Part shown: in pieces, positions 1 to 7,135 of the stretch | Position numbering within the stretch: the first letter of the stretch is position 1 | How the letters are laid out: every line of letters begins with the position of its first letter | NCBI GenBank assembly: GCA_003218785.1 | Contig: QHOM01000046.1 | Coordinates: forward strand, 1 to 20,446 | Reading direction: 5' to 3' | Length of the DNA stretch: 20,446 nt | DNA from: Verrucomicrobiota bacterium | Lineage (GTDB): Bacteria; Verrucomicrobiota; Verrucomicrobiia; Chthoniobacterales; UBA10450 | Translations under genes and position numbers: made by a program | Notes under the pieces: generated by a model | Database searches by the model: none | What the model was told of the DNA's origin: nothing | What the model saw: only the letters and a program-made list of their open reading frames with translations

Positions 1-236
1 ATCGGAAGTGCCGCCGTCGCCCTCCATGGTAACCCACTCAGAATAGCAGTTCCGGCTGTGCGCTGATACCAATGTTTCCAGAGCCATTCGCGCACCTTAG
101 GAACCTCCCAACGGCCCTCGGCGCGTTCGCCGCGCTGGAACAAGCCGTCGTAGAACGCGGCGTCTGCAGCACAGGCTCGCGGGCAGCAAGCAATCGATAC
201 TGCAATCGTCGTAGCTGCGAGCGCGAACTTCACCAT
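1..236 (-). CDS. Partial secreted protein of unknown function, 3' end beyond the left edge
   Basis: The minus-strand reading frame opens with ATG at 236 and stays open to the window edge (78 codons). Residues 1-24 look like a signal peptide: a Lys near the start, an Ala/Ile/Val-rich core, then an Ala-rich cleavage region ending CAADA. The mature part is rich in Arg, Glu and Trp and includes WLWKHWYQR, a pattern I associate with small secreted proteins of unknown function in soil bacteria. Near the edge (about 1-60) a different frame reads more like protein (CYSEWVTMEGDGGTSD), so a frameshift around 45-60 is possible. There is no clear ribosome binding site. I do not recognise the family firmly. 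Confidence 0.45.
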   Translation of the reverse strand, partial: MVKFALAATTIAVSIACCPRACAADAAFYDGLFQRGERAEGRWEVPKVREWLWKHWYQRTAGTAILSGLPWRATAALP

Positions 237-405
237 CTAACGAGAATTAGACGAATAGTCGTAAGAAAAGGCGAATAATTTTTCGTTCATAGCAACAATT
301 CGCGATATCGGGCCCCGGCAAATTTTGCTCCGAGACTCACGCAACTTCGGTATCGCTCTTTTGGTCAGCTTAAGCAATTGGCTTTCGCAGCGACCTAGTT
401 GCGAG

Positions 406-810
406 CTACTTCCATTCCCAAAATTCGGAGCGGGTGTTGCCCTCCGCATCTACCTCGTATTCGAATAGCACTGCGACCTTGCTTAGCCGGGACCAGCGTG
501 GGGGCGAAGTTTGATAATACACGGCGCCGCGATAGCTCGCGGTCCCGTCTTTCTTCATCACGCCGATACCGTGACCTGTCCAGGTAGCCATTTTCCCGTC
601 CTTGAGAATCATCACTCCCTGCCCTTCGCCGTAGAGTGTCCCGTCCGCACGGACGACGGTCCAATAGGTGCCCGTCTCCTTTACGTCCGTGCCCAGTATC
701 GATCCATTCGCCTGAAACGACGTTTCCATTTTTGGACCTCCGCCAAGGTTCGGCAGTACGCGCTGCGAAGTAGTCTTACCTGACGTTCCACCAATCTTTT
801 CGCCTAGCAT
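406..810 (-). CDS. Conserved hypothetical protein, 134 aa
   Basis: The protein has no signal peptide or membrane span and should be cytosolic. It is Gly-rich with alternating beta-type segments (GTYWTVVRADGTLYGEGQG, ATWTGHGIGVM, YRGAVYYQTS) and ends in an acidic-aromatic tail FWEWK, which suggests a small beta-barrel. I recall similar proteins of about the same length in soil bacteria, but none with a known function. The start is well fixed: AGGAGG lies about 6 nt before ATG 810, and a sigma-70-like promoter sits about 55 nt further up. It stands alone; the genes on either side are separated by 170 and more than 560 nt. The conserved look, good translation signals and intact frame support a real gene. 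Confidence 0.8.
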   Translation of the reverse strand: MLGEKIGGTSGKTTSQRVLPNLGGGPKMETSFQANGSILGTDVKETGTYWTVVRADGTLYGEGQGVMILKDGKMATWTGHGIGVMKKDGTASYRGAVYYQTSPPRWSRLSKVAVLFEYEVDAEGNTRSEFWEWK

Positions 811-865
811 AAATGTCCTCCTGTTAAAGTTTCCTTTCTGGAACCCGTTGGGATTCGCCTCTGGA

Positions 866-894
866 ACTATAGCGAAAGAAATTTCGACCGTCCA
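866..894 (-). promoter_or_regulatory. Sigma-70-like promoter for the 134-aa protein gene
   Basis: On the minus strand TGGACG (889-894) and TATAGT (866-871) are separated by exactly 17 nt. They match the consensus boxes at 4/6 and 5/6 positions. The predicted start near 859 gives a 5' leader of about 49 nt that carries the AGGAGG ribosome site of the gene starting at 810. Confidence 0.5.
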
Positions 895-967
895 CGAAGC
901 GAACCTCGGTGGCCTTGGGCCTCAGCCTTGATCGAGGCGGGCGTGAGAATCTGCGCGGCAGGTGAGT

Positions 968-1097
968 TCACGGAATTGGCACGAAAACGTCACCATTTTT
1001 CTGCAAGGCCGCCATCTGTTTGTAACGCCGGGCTGCAATCGTGAGCGCAAACACCCAATACACCAATTCAACAAAATGAAAGACCAAACAAAATCAT
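968..1097 (-). pseudogene. Possible relic of a small membrane protein gene
   Basis: On the minus strand, codons from about 1087 to the TGA at 968-970 read as a plausible protein tail: VYWVFALTIAARRYKQMAAL, then QKNGDVFVPIP. This is a hydrophobic stretch followed by a basic segment and a neat end. That frame has no ATG, only TTG or GTG, and a stop lies just upstream. An ATG at 1097 with GAGG four nt before it opens another frame (MILFGLSFC, then stop). One base inserted or two bases deleted between about 1070 and 1087 would join the two into a protein of about 43 aa with one membrane span. It could also be chance. Confidence 0.3.
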
Positions 1098-1309
1098 CAA
1101 ACCTCGACAATTATTTATTGATCTCGTGAAGCGAGCGAGGCCGACCCTGCCGTAAACGATCTGGTTGACGCGTTCACGCAGTGAATCCTGTCGTCGCGGG
1201 ACAAGGAATTTGCTACCGATGGGTTAGGTTGCGCCACAAATAAACCCAGAGCCGGGCGCCTTGGGATGGAGCTTTTCAAGGGCGCCCGTGCATTTTCATC
1301 AGCAAACGC

Positions 1310-1367
1310 AAGGAACGACGGCTTCCCAACGTCGTGTCCCTTGACGGCTAGGAAGCCGTCACTCCTT
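1310..1367. repeat. Imperfect palindromic element (REP-like), possible terminator
   Basis: Two arms of 20 nt (1310-1329 and 1348-1367) are reverse complements with about four mismatches, both built on ACGGCTTCC / GGAAGCCGT, with an 18-nt loop. It starts 12 nt past the stop of the DUF1353 gene, so the transcript would fold into a strong hairpin. No T tract follows. The shape is that of an intergenic palindromic repeat family, but no second full copy is in this window. Confidence 0.5.
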
Positions 1368-1378
1368 GATATTAGGAA

Positions 1379-2041
1379 TCACCACGCTTCGGCGTCAGCC
1401 CTTTGCTCGATCTGGTCGAGACTGGGGTCGGCGCTGCGAATCCAATCTCGTGCTTCGTTGATTTGCTCTGGATTCACTGGAATCGCTCGGGGAATCTGCT
1501 CCGCTCGCGCTACCAACTGTCCTTCAAACTTCACCGGCTTCGCGCGTTTGATCGGAAACTTCCAATGGTGCCCGAATTTATAGAGCGCGTAAAACATGCT
1601 CTTCGCTTCAACCACGCTCACGCCGCTGCAACGCATCGCGTAGTAGAACATGCGGTCGCAATCCTGCCATGGCCGGTTGTGTTGCCCGTACGCGACATCG
1701 TGCAACACGGAGGCGTTCCGATATTTTCCTTCGAACGGTCCGCCCATGATCGACCAGAGGTAGCGCGGGATGGATGCCCCATCGACAACCGATCCGATCG
1801 GGGCAATCCAGACAAAGCCCTGTGGATCGGTATAACGCAATTCAGTTAACAGCGTCATTGTCCGCCCATCCGCGTTCCACTTCGTCACTGGTTCGCCGTT
1901 GTAGTTACCCCATTTAGATGCGGCTGACTCGGATCGCTCACCGGATAAAACTTCGGCTGGCTCGTTATCCGACGCCCATGCGGCCAAAACCGCCATGAAG
2001 CCGAAAGACACGAACGATTGAATAATTTTCCTGTGTCCCAT
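1379..2041 (-). CDS. DUF1353 family protein with signal peptide, 220 aa
   Basis: Residues 1-23 form a likely signal peptide (MGHRK start, hydrophobic core, cleavage near AWAS). Residues about 75-165 match my memory of DUF1353: a beta segment with the GSVVDGASIP motif, then ASVLHDVAYG, then an acidic DCDRMFYYAM helix. The conserved Asp, His and Asp/Cys residues of these blocks are present. The DUF1353 role is unknown; members often occur in phages and in secreted or lipoprotein form. The C-terminus is helical and charged and ends without a further domain. ATG 2041 is the natural start because the signal peptide follows directly. The gene lies 58 nt after the resB remnant on the same strand, and a palindrome follows its stop. 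Confidence 0.8.
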   Translation of the reverse strand: MGHRKIIQSFVSFGFMAVLAAWASDNEPAEVLSGERSESAASKWGNYNGEPVTKWNADGRTMTLLTELRYTDPQGFVWIAPIGSVVDGASIPRYLWSIMGGPFEGKYRNASVLHDVAYGQHNRPWQDCDRMFYYAMRCSGVSVVEAKSMFYALYKFGHHWKFPIKRAKPVKFEGQLVARAEQIPRAIPVNPEQINEARDWIRSADPSLDQIEQRADAEAW

Positions 2042-2099
2042 GTGAGAGCAAAACGTTCAACGTCTCCCTTCAGGTTTCAAGTGGCGAAAACTTTCGGAA

Positions 2100-4047
2100 T
2101 CAATGCTGAACTGTCGCTGGAATAGCTGACGAAGTCTCGCGTTGCCGTTTTTTTGGTTTGGGACCGGAAGGCGTAATCGGCTCGCCTTCGGTTTGTTTTC
2201 GATACGGCTGGAGATAAAACATCATGAACACGCCGATCACAACGAGCAAAGAGCCGATCCATTTCAATAGCCAGCCGGGATCGCGCAAAATCTGCACCGT
2301 GCTTTGTCCGAGATTTTCCGGATTCCAGGAGGCCTGTGAAATCTTGTACGTCAGCCCGGTCCAAGTGCGCCACCACGCGCCGGGATAACTGAACGGATTG
2401 TTCATCCAGCATGAGCCGGTGGCGATGTCGCCATCGGCCGTTACGATTCGCAGATTACTTTTAAACCCCGCGGGACTGTTGCTACCTTCGTTGCGTTTCA
2501 GTCGGCACTGTCACTTGCCAACCAGCCGGCACCCATTGCTCCAACGTTTCGCCATTTTGTTGAATGCGAACGCGCACGCCATCGGCCAAATCTGCGGAAG
2601 ATGTCGATGCTTGGTCGGATTTCACCGGCGTGAAGTTGATCCTTTGCTCGGCGTGCGGCATCATCTTGTCGACACTGATTTGCCAGTCCGCCCAAGCGGT
2701 TGCGAGCGGTTTGTTTATCTCGATGTTGCCGGCTGATTTCCCATTCTTTCGCGAAACAAGTTCGTAAGTAATTGCGCCATCGTCGGCGACGAAAAGCGTG
2801 AGACGATTAGGGGCCTCTTCGCCGGTTGCAGGCATCGTCGGCGGGCCACCCGTCGCCGTGAGTTGTTTTCCGCCCCCGTGCGGATTTGTCGCGGCTTCGG
2901 CCACGGGAATGGCTTTCCCGCGAATCGTCACAAGCACTGCGGGATTGTTCGGTTGATCGCTTAGCGAACTCGGCTTGCCATCGGCGATCCGGAAATCGGA
3001 CCAGTAACCGTCGATCTTGAGCACGAACGGCGTCCCGTCGATTGTCACCTCGCGGCCGAGATTTTCCCCCACATCGAAGCTGGCTTCCCTTTCGCCTAAC
3101 GAAATCAACACGCGCCCTTTATTTCCGTTTTGCGGTTGTTCCAAGCTCACTTTCGCACCGGTGCTGCCGCCTTTGCGAACGCGACCGATCTGTTCGCCGG
3201 GCGCTTTGCTAAACGCAAAAATCGATTCCTCAAGATCGACTTCTTCTTTGGCCTCGCTCCTATTCGTGCTCTGGTCCGGTTCCGGCCGATTCGGTGAATC
3301 GCCCCTGCCTTCCGTGGCGTTCGGCGCGGCGCCACGTTTCAACTCGACATTTGCAAGGCCCAGCGAGAAATTTCCGTGCTGTGGATCATCAGCGAGCAAC
3401 CAGCTATCGAGATGCTGGTTCATCATCGCGGTAGACATCGTGAAATGCAGCGCGGGTGCGCCGCCATCAGCTACTGGCTTCGGGTTCAGCTTCCCCTCGA
3501 TCGCCGACGCGTAATCGACAATCTGCAAACGCGCGCCGCTCGCGAGCAGGCCGAGGTTGCGCGGATGCTGCCAATTCGGCGGATGATGCAAAAATTCCGC
3601 GGCAAATCCTTTTACGATTCCATCGACATCGTGCACGCGCAACTGGCGTTGATTGATAAGGAGACGATTCGTTGGCCCCTCCCCTTTGAAGAGCGTCATG
3701 GTTCCTTCGATTCCAAAAATCCGACCGATGAGCGATCCAATCAGCAGGGTGATGATGCCGAGATGCGTTATGAGAAAGGCAAGATGATGTTTACGCCACG
3801 GCCAGCGCGAGAAAGCGGAGGCGGCGAGGTTGGCGCCGAGTAAAACGAGCCAGAGATTGAACCAAGGCGCGCCGTAAACGTAAGCGCGTGCGACCTTCGA
3901 ATCGAAACTTGATTCGTAGATCGTGCCCGCCATCGCGGCGATGATTAGGACCGCGAGTAAAACGACCGCGAGTTTAAGCGACGCAAAAAATTCAAAGATC
4001 GGATTGCGTTGCCAGCCCGGTTGCTCGGATGAATTCGAGTTCGCCAT
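2100..4047 (-). pseudogene. resB: ResB-like cytochrome c biogenesis protein, frameshifted
   Basis: ResB (Ccs1), with ResC/CcsA, delivers haem to apocytochrome c at the outer face of the membrane. The frame starting at ATG 4047 gives MANSNSSEQP, three membrane spans at about residues 22-40, 60-82 and 87-108, and the KHHLAFLITHLG segment with a candidate haem-ligand His. A long periplasmic domain follows, containing Pro/Glu-rich low-complexity stretches. This frame stops at 2482-2484 after GWQVTVPTETQRR. The missing tail lies in another frame: from about 2495 down to 2100 it reads LKRNEGSNSPAGFK, CWMNNPFSYPG and a last span LLKWIGSLLVVIGVFMMFYL. The join looks like an out-of-frame deletion that also lost some residues between the two parts. 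Sequence upstream of 4047 in the same frame does not look coding and overlaps the hydrolase. No ccsA/resC is seen nearby. Confidence 0.75.
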
Positions 4048-4250
4048 GCGAAGATCGACATCTTCCGCGAGGATACTCCTCGGTTCAAGGTGGATCGACC
4101 GCTCCGCCGGGCGATGCCGAATAATCATGGTTTCGCGGCCTGATTCTAGCATCGAGCTCGGAGCGCTCGATCCACCGTCACCAAGCCTCTGCCTGATAAC
4201 CGCGTACCCGTGGGACTTGACGCTCCCCAAGCGGTTTCCGATGGTCGCCG
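4048..4250. other. Divergent intergenic region between resB and the hydrolase
   Basis: About 200 nt separate the two start codons and should hold both promoters. I see no clear sigma-70 boxes, operator or RNA gene here, and neither start has a good ribosome binding site. Confidence 0.4.
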
Positions 4251-5065
4251 ATGGCCAGTGAGCCAATAGCGACGATCCCTGTCGATGGTGGACGAATCGC
4301 CTGCCGGCGTCTAGGAAGTGGGGACCACTGCTGGTCCTCAACGGCTTGGCCGCGACGAGCGCCGACTGGGACCCCTCCTTCATCGACCAGCTCGCGTCTG
4401 CCAACGAGATCATCCTCCTCGACAACCGCGGCATCGGGCTTTCCACGGATAGCAAAGCGCCCTTCGATATCGCCCAGCTCGCCGACGACACTGGGCGAGT
4501 GATTAAGACGCTCGAGTTCAAGCGCGTAAGCGTCTTGGGATGGTCGCTGGGCGGATTCATCGCCCAGATCCTCGCATTGGATCACCCGGCTCTCGTTGAT
4601 AAGCTCGTCCTGCTCTCCACCGACCCAAGAGGAGTAGACGCCGAGCTCGCGTCACCCACCGTCCGAGCGCAACTGACGGACACGTCTGGCACGCCACACG
4701 AGCAGGCTCGTCGACTGCTCTCCCTGTTGTTTCCCGGCGATCTCGCCGAGTCCATTTACCAGAAGTTCGGCGACATCGTTGCGGCCGCGCGCGCACAGCT
4801 GTCTCCTGACCTCATCCGCCGGCAGGTTGCCGCTATGGACGCTTGGCATCGCGCTGGCGCCGGCCATCGGCTCGGGACGTTAAGCGCGCCTGCGCTCGTT
4901 GCCACTGGCACCGAGGACATCGTGATCCCCGCCTCCAACGCGTTAGCACTCGTCAACGCCATCCCGGGCGCTTGGCTCGCCCAATTTAAGGGCGGCGGCC
5001 ACGCTTTCATGGCTCAGTATCCACATCCGCTGGCTGATCTCATTAGTGGGTTCCTCGCCCTTTGA
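4251..5065 (+). pseudogene. Alpha/beta hydrolase, one-base frameshift near the N-terminus
   Basis: The protein is a soluble alpha/beta-hydrolase-fold enzyme; its substrate is unknown. From ATG 4251 the frame reads MASEPIATIPVDGGRIACRR and LGSGD, then runs off. The family sequence continues in the next frame: PLLVLNGLAATSADWD from 4325 on, with no stop to 5065. Loss of one C at 4325-4326 (GAC CCA becoming GACCA) explains the break exactly. The rest has the oxyanion-type DNRGIGLS, the nucleophile elbow GWSLGG, the acid GTEDIVIP and the His in GGGHAFMAQYP, so the catalytic triad is intact. Without the frameshift it would be about 271 aa, normal for the family. Codon choice leans to GC-ending codons more than in the neighbours. 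A sequencing error is an alternative to true gene loss. Confidence 0.75.
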
Positions 5066-5104
5066 TGAATCGGCACCTTAGTCCAGGCAGCGTGACAGAG
5101 ACGC

Positions 5105-5605
5105 TTACCGCGTCCACGCCTTCCAACGCTTGCGGATCGGCTTTGAGTAGCGCTCGACGTCGATCTTTTTCAGCCGCTTGACGCCATCCTTCATTGCCTC
5201 GGCCGAGCTTTCATATTTTTCCCTGGCCGATTTGAACAACGGCCAGAGAAACGGCAGCGAAAGAAGACTCCAGTTCAGATTTGCCAGCGGCGACTTCATG
5301 TCAATTTCTGCCTTTTGCTCGCTACTCGAAGCGTAGCGGATCGCGAATCCAATCGCGATTCCCAACCCTAGCGCGCCGAGGATGGTCGGCACCGGATTTT
5401 CGCGCACGAAATACTCCGTGCGTTCACGCGCCCGGCCGGCTTTCTCTTTTGTCTCGCCCCACGTATTGCTCATGGCGGTGGAGATTTTCCTTGATGCTCG
5501 ACGAAACTGCTCACGCCCACCCGAGCTAATTTCTCCCTCGCCCGATTGGAGCGGCGTCGGGAGCGGTTCGTCCCTCGTAAGATCGTTTTCGTTCGGATTA
5601 ATCAT
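5105..5605 (-). CDS. DUF883/ElaB-YqjD-like membrane protein, 166 aa
   Basis: Residues 1-35 are polar and probably disordered. Residues 36-70 form an amphipathic helix ending in YFVRENPVPT, and residues 72-91 are a Gly-rich membrane span (ILGALGLGIAIGFAIRYA). This order is typical of the DUF883 C-terminus found in ElaB and YqjD, inner-membrane proteins linked to ribosome binding and stress in E. coli. A second hydrophobic stretch at about 108-125 (LLSLPFLWPLF) is followed by a strongly basic C-terminal tail (GVKRLKKIDVERYSKPIRKR) that extends beyond normal DUF883 proteins. The basic tail may bind nucleic acid or lipid; that is inference. ATG 5605 has no visible ribosome site. The gene is convergent with the hydrolase, 39 nt apart. 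Confidence 0.65.
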   Translation of the reverse strand: MINPNENDLTRDEPLPTPLQSGEGEISSGGREQFRRASRKISTAMSNTWGETKEKAGRARERTEYFVRENPVPTILGALGLGIAIGFAIRYASSSEQKAEIDMKSPLANLNWSLLSLPFLWPLFKSAREKYESSAEAMKDGVKRLKKIDVERYSKPIRKRWKAWTR

Positions 5606-5874
5606 ACAAAGGAATCGTAAATGGAGGTTTGGTTGCGTCTCTCAAATTGTTGCGCTCTTGAGGTCCGCTGGCGGGCCGATTCGCGAACCAAGGTCAGCAC
5701 GCGGTACGTGCAGCCTGGGCCAAGCTCAGCGACAAAAACGGACCGCGCGACCCAGATCGCGAAACCCGCAGCAGATTCTAATTTGTTGGGACGATCTCTA
5801 CGACCCTCGAGGTGAGATATGATGCGACGCTCACCTGTCTTCGCAAAGCTACGACGTGGCAGGCAGACGGGCTG

Positions 5875-6411
5875 CTACAGTAATTGGCGATATGCTTCGC
5901 AAAGATCTTCGCTCCAAGGAACGAAGATCACTTTGTCAATCTTGTCCTTCGTTGCGAGGAACTCGCGGGTTGTTTCCAGCGCAATCTGCGTTGCCTCCCG
6001 AATCGGATAGCGATACGCGCCGCAACTGATCGCCGGAAACGCAATTGTCTTGATTCGGTTTTCAACCGCGAGCTGCAATGAATTCCGATAACAGTTCGCT
6101 AAAATCTGCGGTTCCCCACGTTTCCCTCCGGTCCAAAACGGCCCGACCGTATGAATGACAAACCGCGCCGGCAGATCATATCCGCGCGTAATCTTTGCTT
6201 CGCCGGGCTGGCAACTGCCCAGCGTTCGACATTCTGCGAGCAATTTGCGACCAGCGGCGCGATGAATCGCGCCATCCACTCCGCCACCGCCGAGAAGAGT
6301 CGTGTTGGCCGCGTTCACGATGGCATCAACATCGAGAGTGGTGATGTCGCCGCGGACGATGTCGATTCTTCCGGAGCGCTCAGGGCAAGTCTTAGCTGCG
6401 GGGTTCTTCAC
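5875..6411 (-). CDS. ymdB: Macro-domain protein, O-acetyl-ADP-ribose deacetylase type (YmdB-like), 178 aa
   Basis: Macro-domain proteins of this group remove the acetyl group from O-acetyl-ADP-ribose and can remove ADP-ribose from proteins. The domain spans residues about 15-175 and nearly fills the protein. Visible motifs are GDIT, the ligand-binding NAANTTLLGGGGVDGAIHRA with the Asp at 46 that aligns with the E. coli YmdB active-site Asp, the PGEAKITRGYDLPARFVIHT block, and AISCGAYRYP for the phosphate loop. The start is GTG 6411, one nt after the pdxH stop, so translation is probably coupled to pdxH. With nifS-like and pdxH upstream it forms a likely three-gene minus-strand operon. No T-rich terminator is clear after the stop. 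Confidence 0.88.
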   Translation of the reverse strand: MKNPAAKTCPERSGRIDIVRGDITTLDVDAIVNAANTTLLGGGGVDGAIHRAAGRKLLAECRTLGSCQPGEAKITRGYDLPARFVIHTVGPFWTGGKRGEPQILANCYRNSLQLAVENRIKTIAFPAISCGAYRYPIREATQIALETTREFLATKDKIDKVIFVPWSEDLCEAYRQLL

Positions 6412-6412
6412 T

Positions 6413-7066
6413 TCACGGCGCCAGCCGTTCGATCAGCCAGCTACCGTTGGCCTGTCGCGTGTAACGGAAGCGATCGTGCAAACGATTTGGCCGTCCCTGC
6501 CAGAATTCGATTAGTTCCGGTTTGACGCGATACCCGCCCCAGTGTGGCGGCAACGGAATGGGCTTGCCGCCAAACCGTTCTGTCATCTCCGCCATGCGCG
6601 CATCCAATACGCGGCGTCCATCGAGCACCTCACTTTGACGCGATGCCCACGCGCTCAATTGGCTGCCGACTGGGCGCGAACGAAAATAAGTTTGTGACTC
6701 TTCACGCGAGGTTTTTTCCGCTTTCCCGCTGATGCGAATTTGCCGATCGAGTTCGATCCAATAAAATGCAAGCGCCCCGTATGGGTTTGCTTCGAGCTGC
6801 TTTCCTTTTTCGCTTTCGTAGTTGGTAAAAAAGACGAAACCGTCCTGGTCGAAACCTTTTAACAAAACGACCCGCACTGATGGTTTGGCGTCGCCGCCGG
6901 TTGTGGCGAGGCTCATCGCGTTGACATCACGGATACCTGCCTCAATTGCGGCAGTAAACCAGCTTGAAAATTGTTTGATCGGATCAGCGTCGAGATCGCT
7001 ACGGCGCAGGCCGTGCGCGGCGTGCTCGTAACGCGAAGCGGCAGGGTCTCGCGGCGTGTCTATCAT
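6413..7066 (-). CDS. pdxH: Pyridoxamine/pyridoxine 5'-phosphate oxidase
   Basis: PdxH is an FMN enzyme that oxidises PNP or PMP to pyridoxal 5'-phosphate in the cytosol. The sequence has the family blocks in order: LRRSDLDADPIKQF, NAMSLATTGGD, SVRVVLLKGFDQDGFVFFTNY (FMN), ALAFYWIELDRQIRISGKAE, YFRSRPVGSQLSAWASRQS, PPHWGGYRVKP and the signature IEFWQGRPNRLHDRFRY with the terminal ERLAP. From ATG 7066 it has 217 residues, almost exactly the length of the E. coli enzyme. Longer starts at 7087 (ATG) and 7120 (GTG) add residues unlike the family. No strong ribosome site is seen. It sits 69 nt after the PLP-dependent cysteine desulfurase gene, so cofactor supply and a user share an operon. Confidence 0.95.
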   Translation of the reverse strand: MIDTPRDPAASRYEHAAHGLRRSDLDADPIKQFSSWFTAAIEAGIRDVNAMSLATTGGDAKPSVRVVLLKGFDQDGFVFFTNYESEKGKQLEANPYGALAFYWIELDRQIRISGKAEKTSREESQTYFRSRPVGSQLSAWASRQSEVLDGRRVLDARMAEMTERFGGKPIPLPPHWGGYRVKPELIEFWQGRPNRLHDRFRYTRQANGSWLIERLAP

Positions 7067-7135
7067 AAGAGAACGATTGCGCACCATATTGCGCAGCGGG
7101 GAAATTGTCGATCCAGCCACTCAAATCCGCATCTC

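Larger units (their letters stand above)
811..1378. other. Intergenic gap of 568 nt
   Basis: The gap holds the promoter at 866-894, a possible small-gene relic at 968-1097 and a palindromic repeat at 1310-1367, listed separately. In the rest (1111-1309) I see no gene, RNA or clear signal. Confidence 0.5.

Noticed and set aside
4048..4560. Upstream extension of the resB frame by 171 codons
   Set aside because: It overlaps the hydrolase on the other strand, has no ResB-like content, and the natural N-terminus with the first membrane span starts at ATG 4047.
5606..5874. Possible tRNA or small RNA in the 269-nt gap before the macro-domain gene
   Set aside because: I found no T-loop GTTCGANTC with matching acceptor stem and no strong hairpin.
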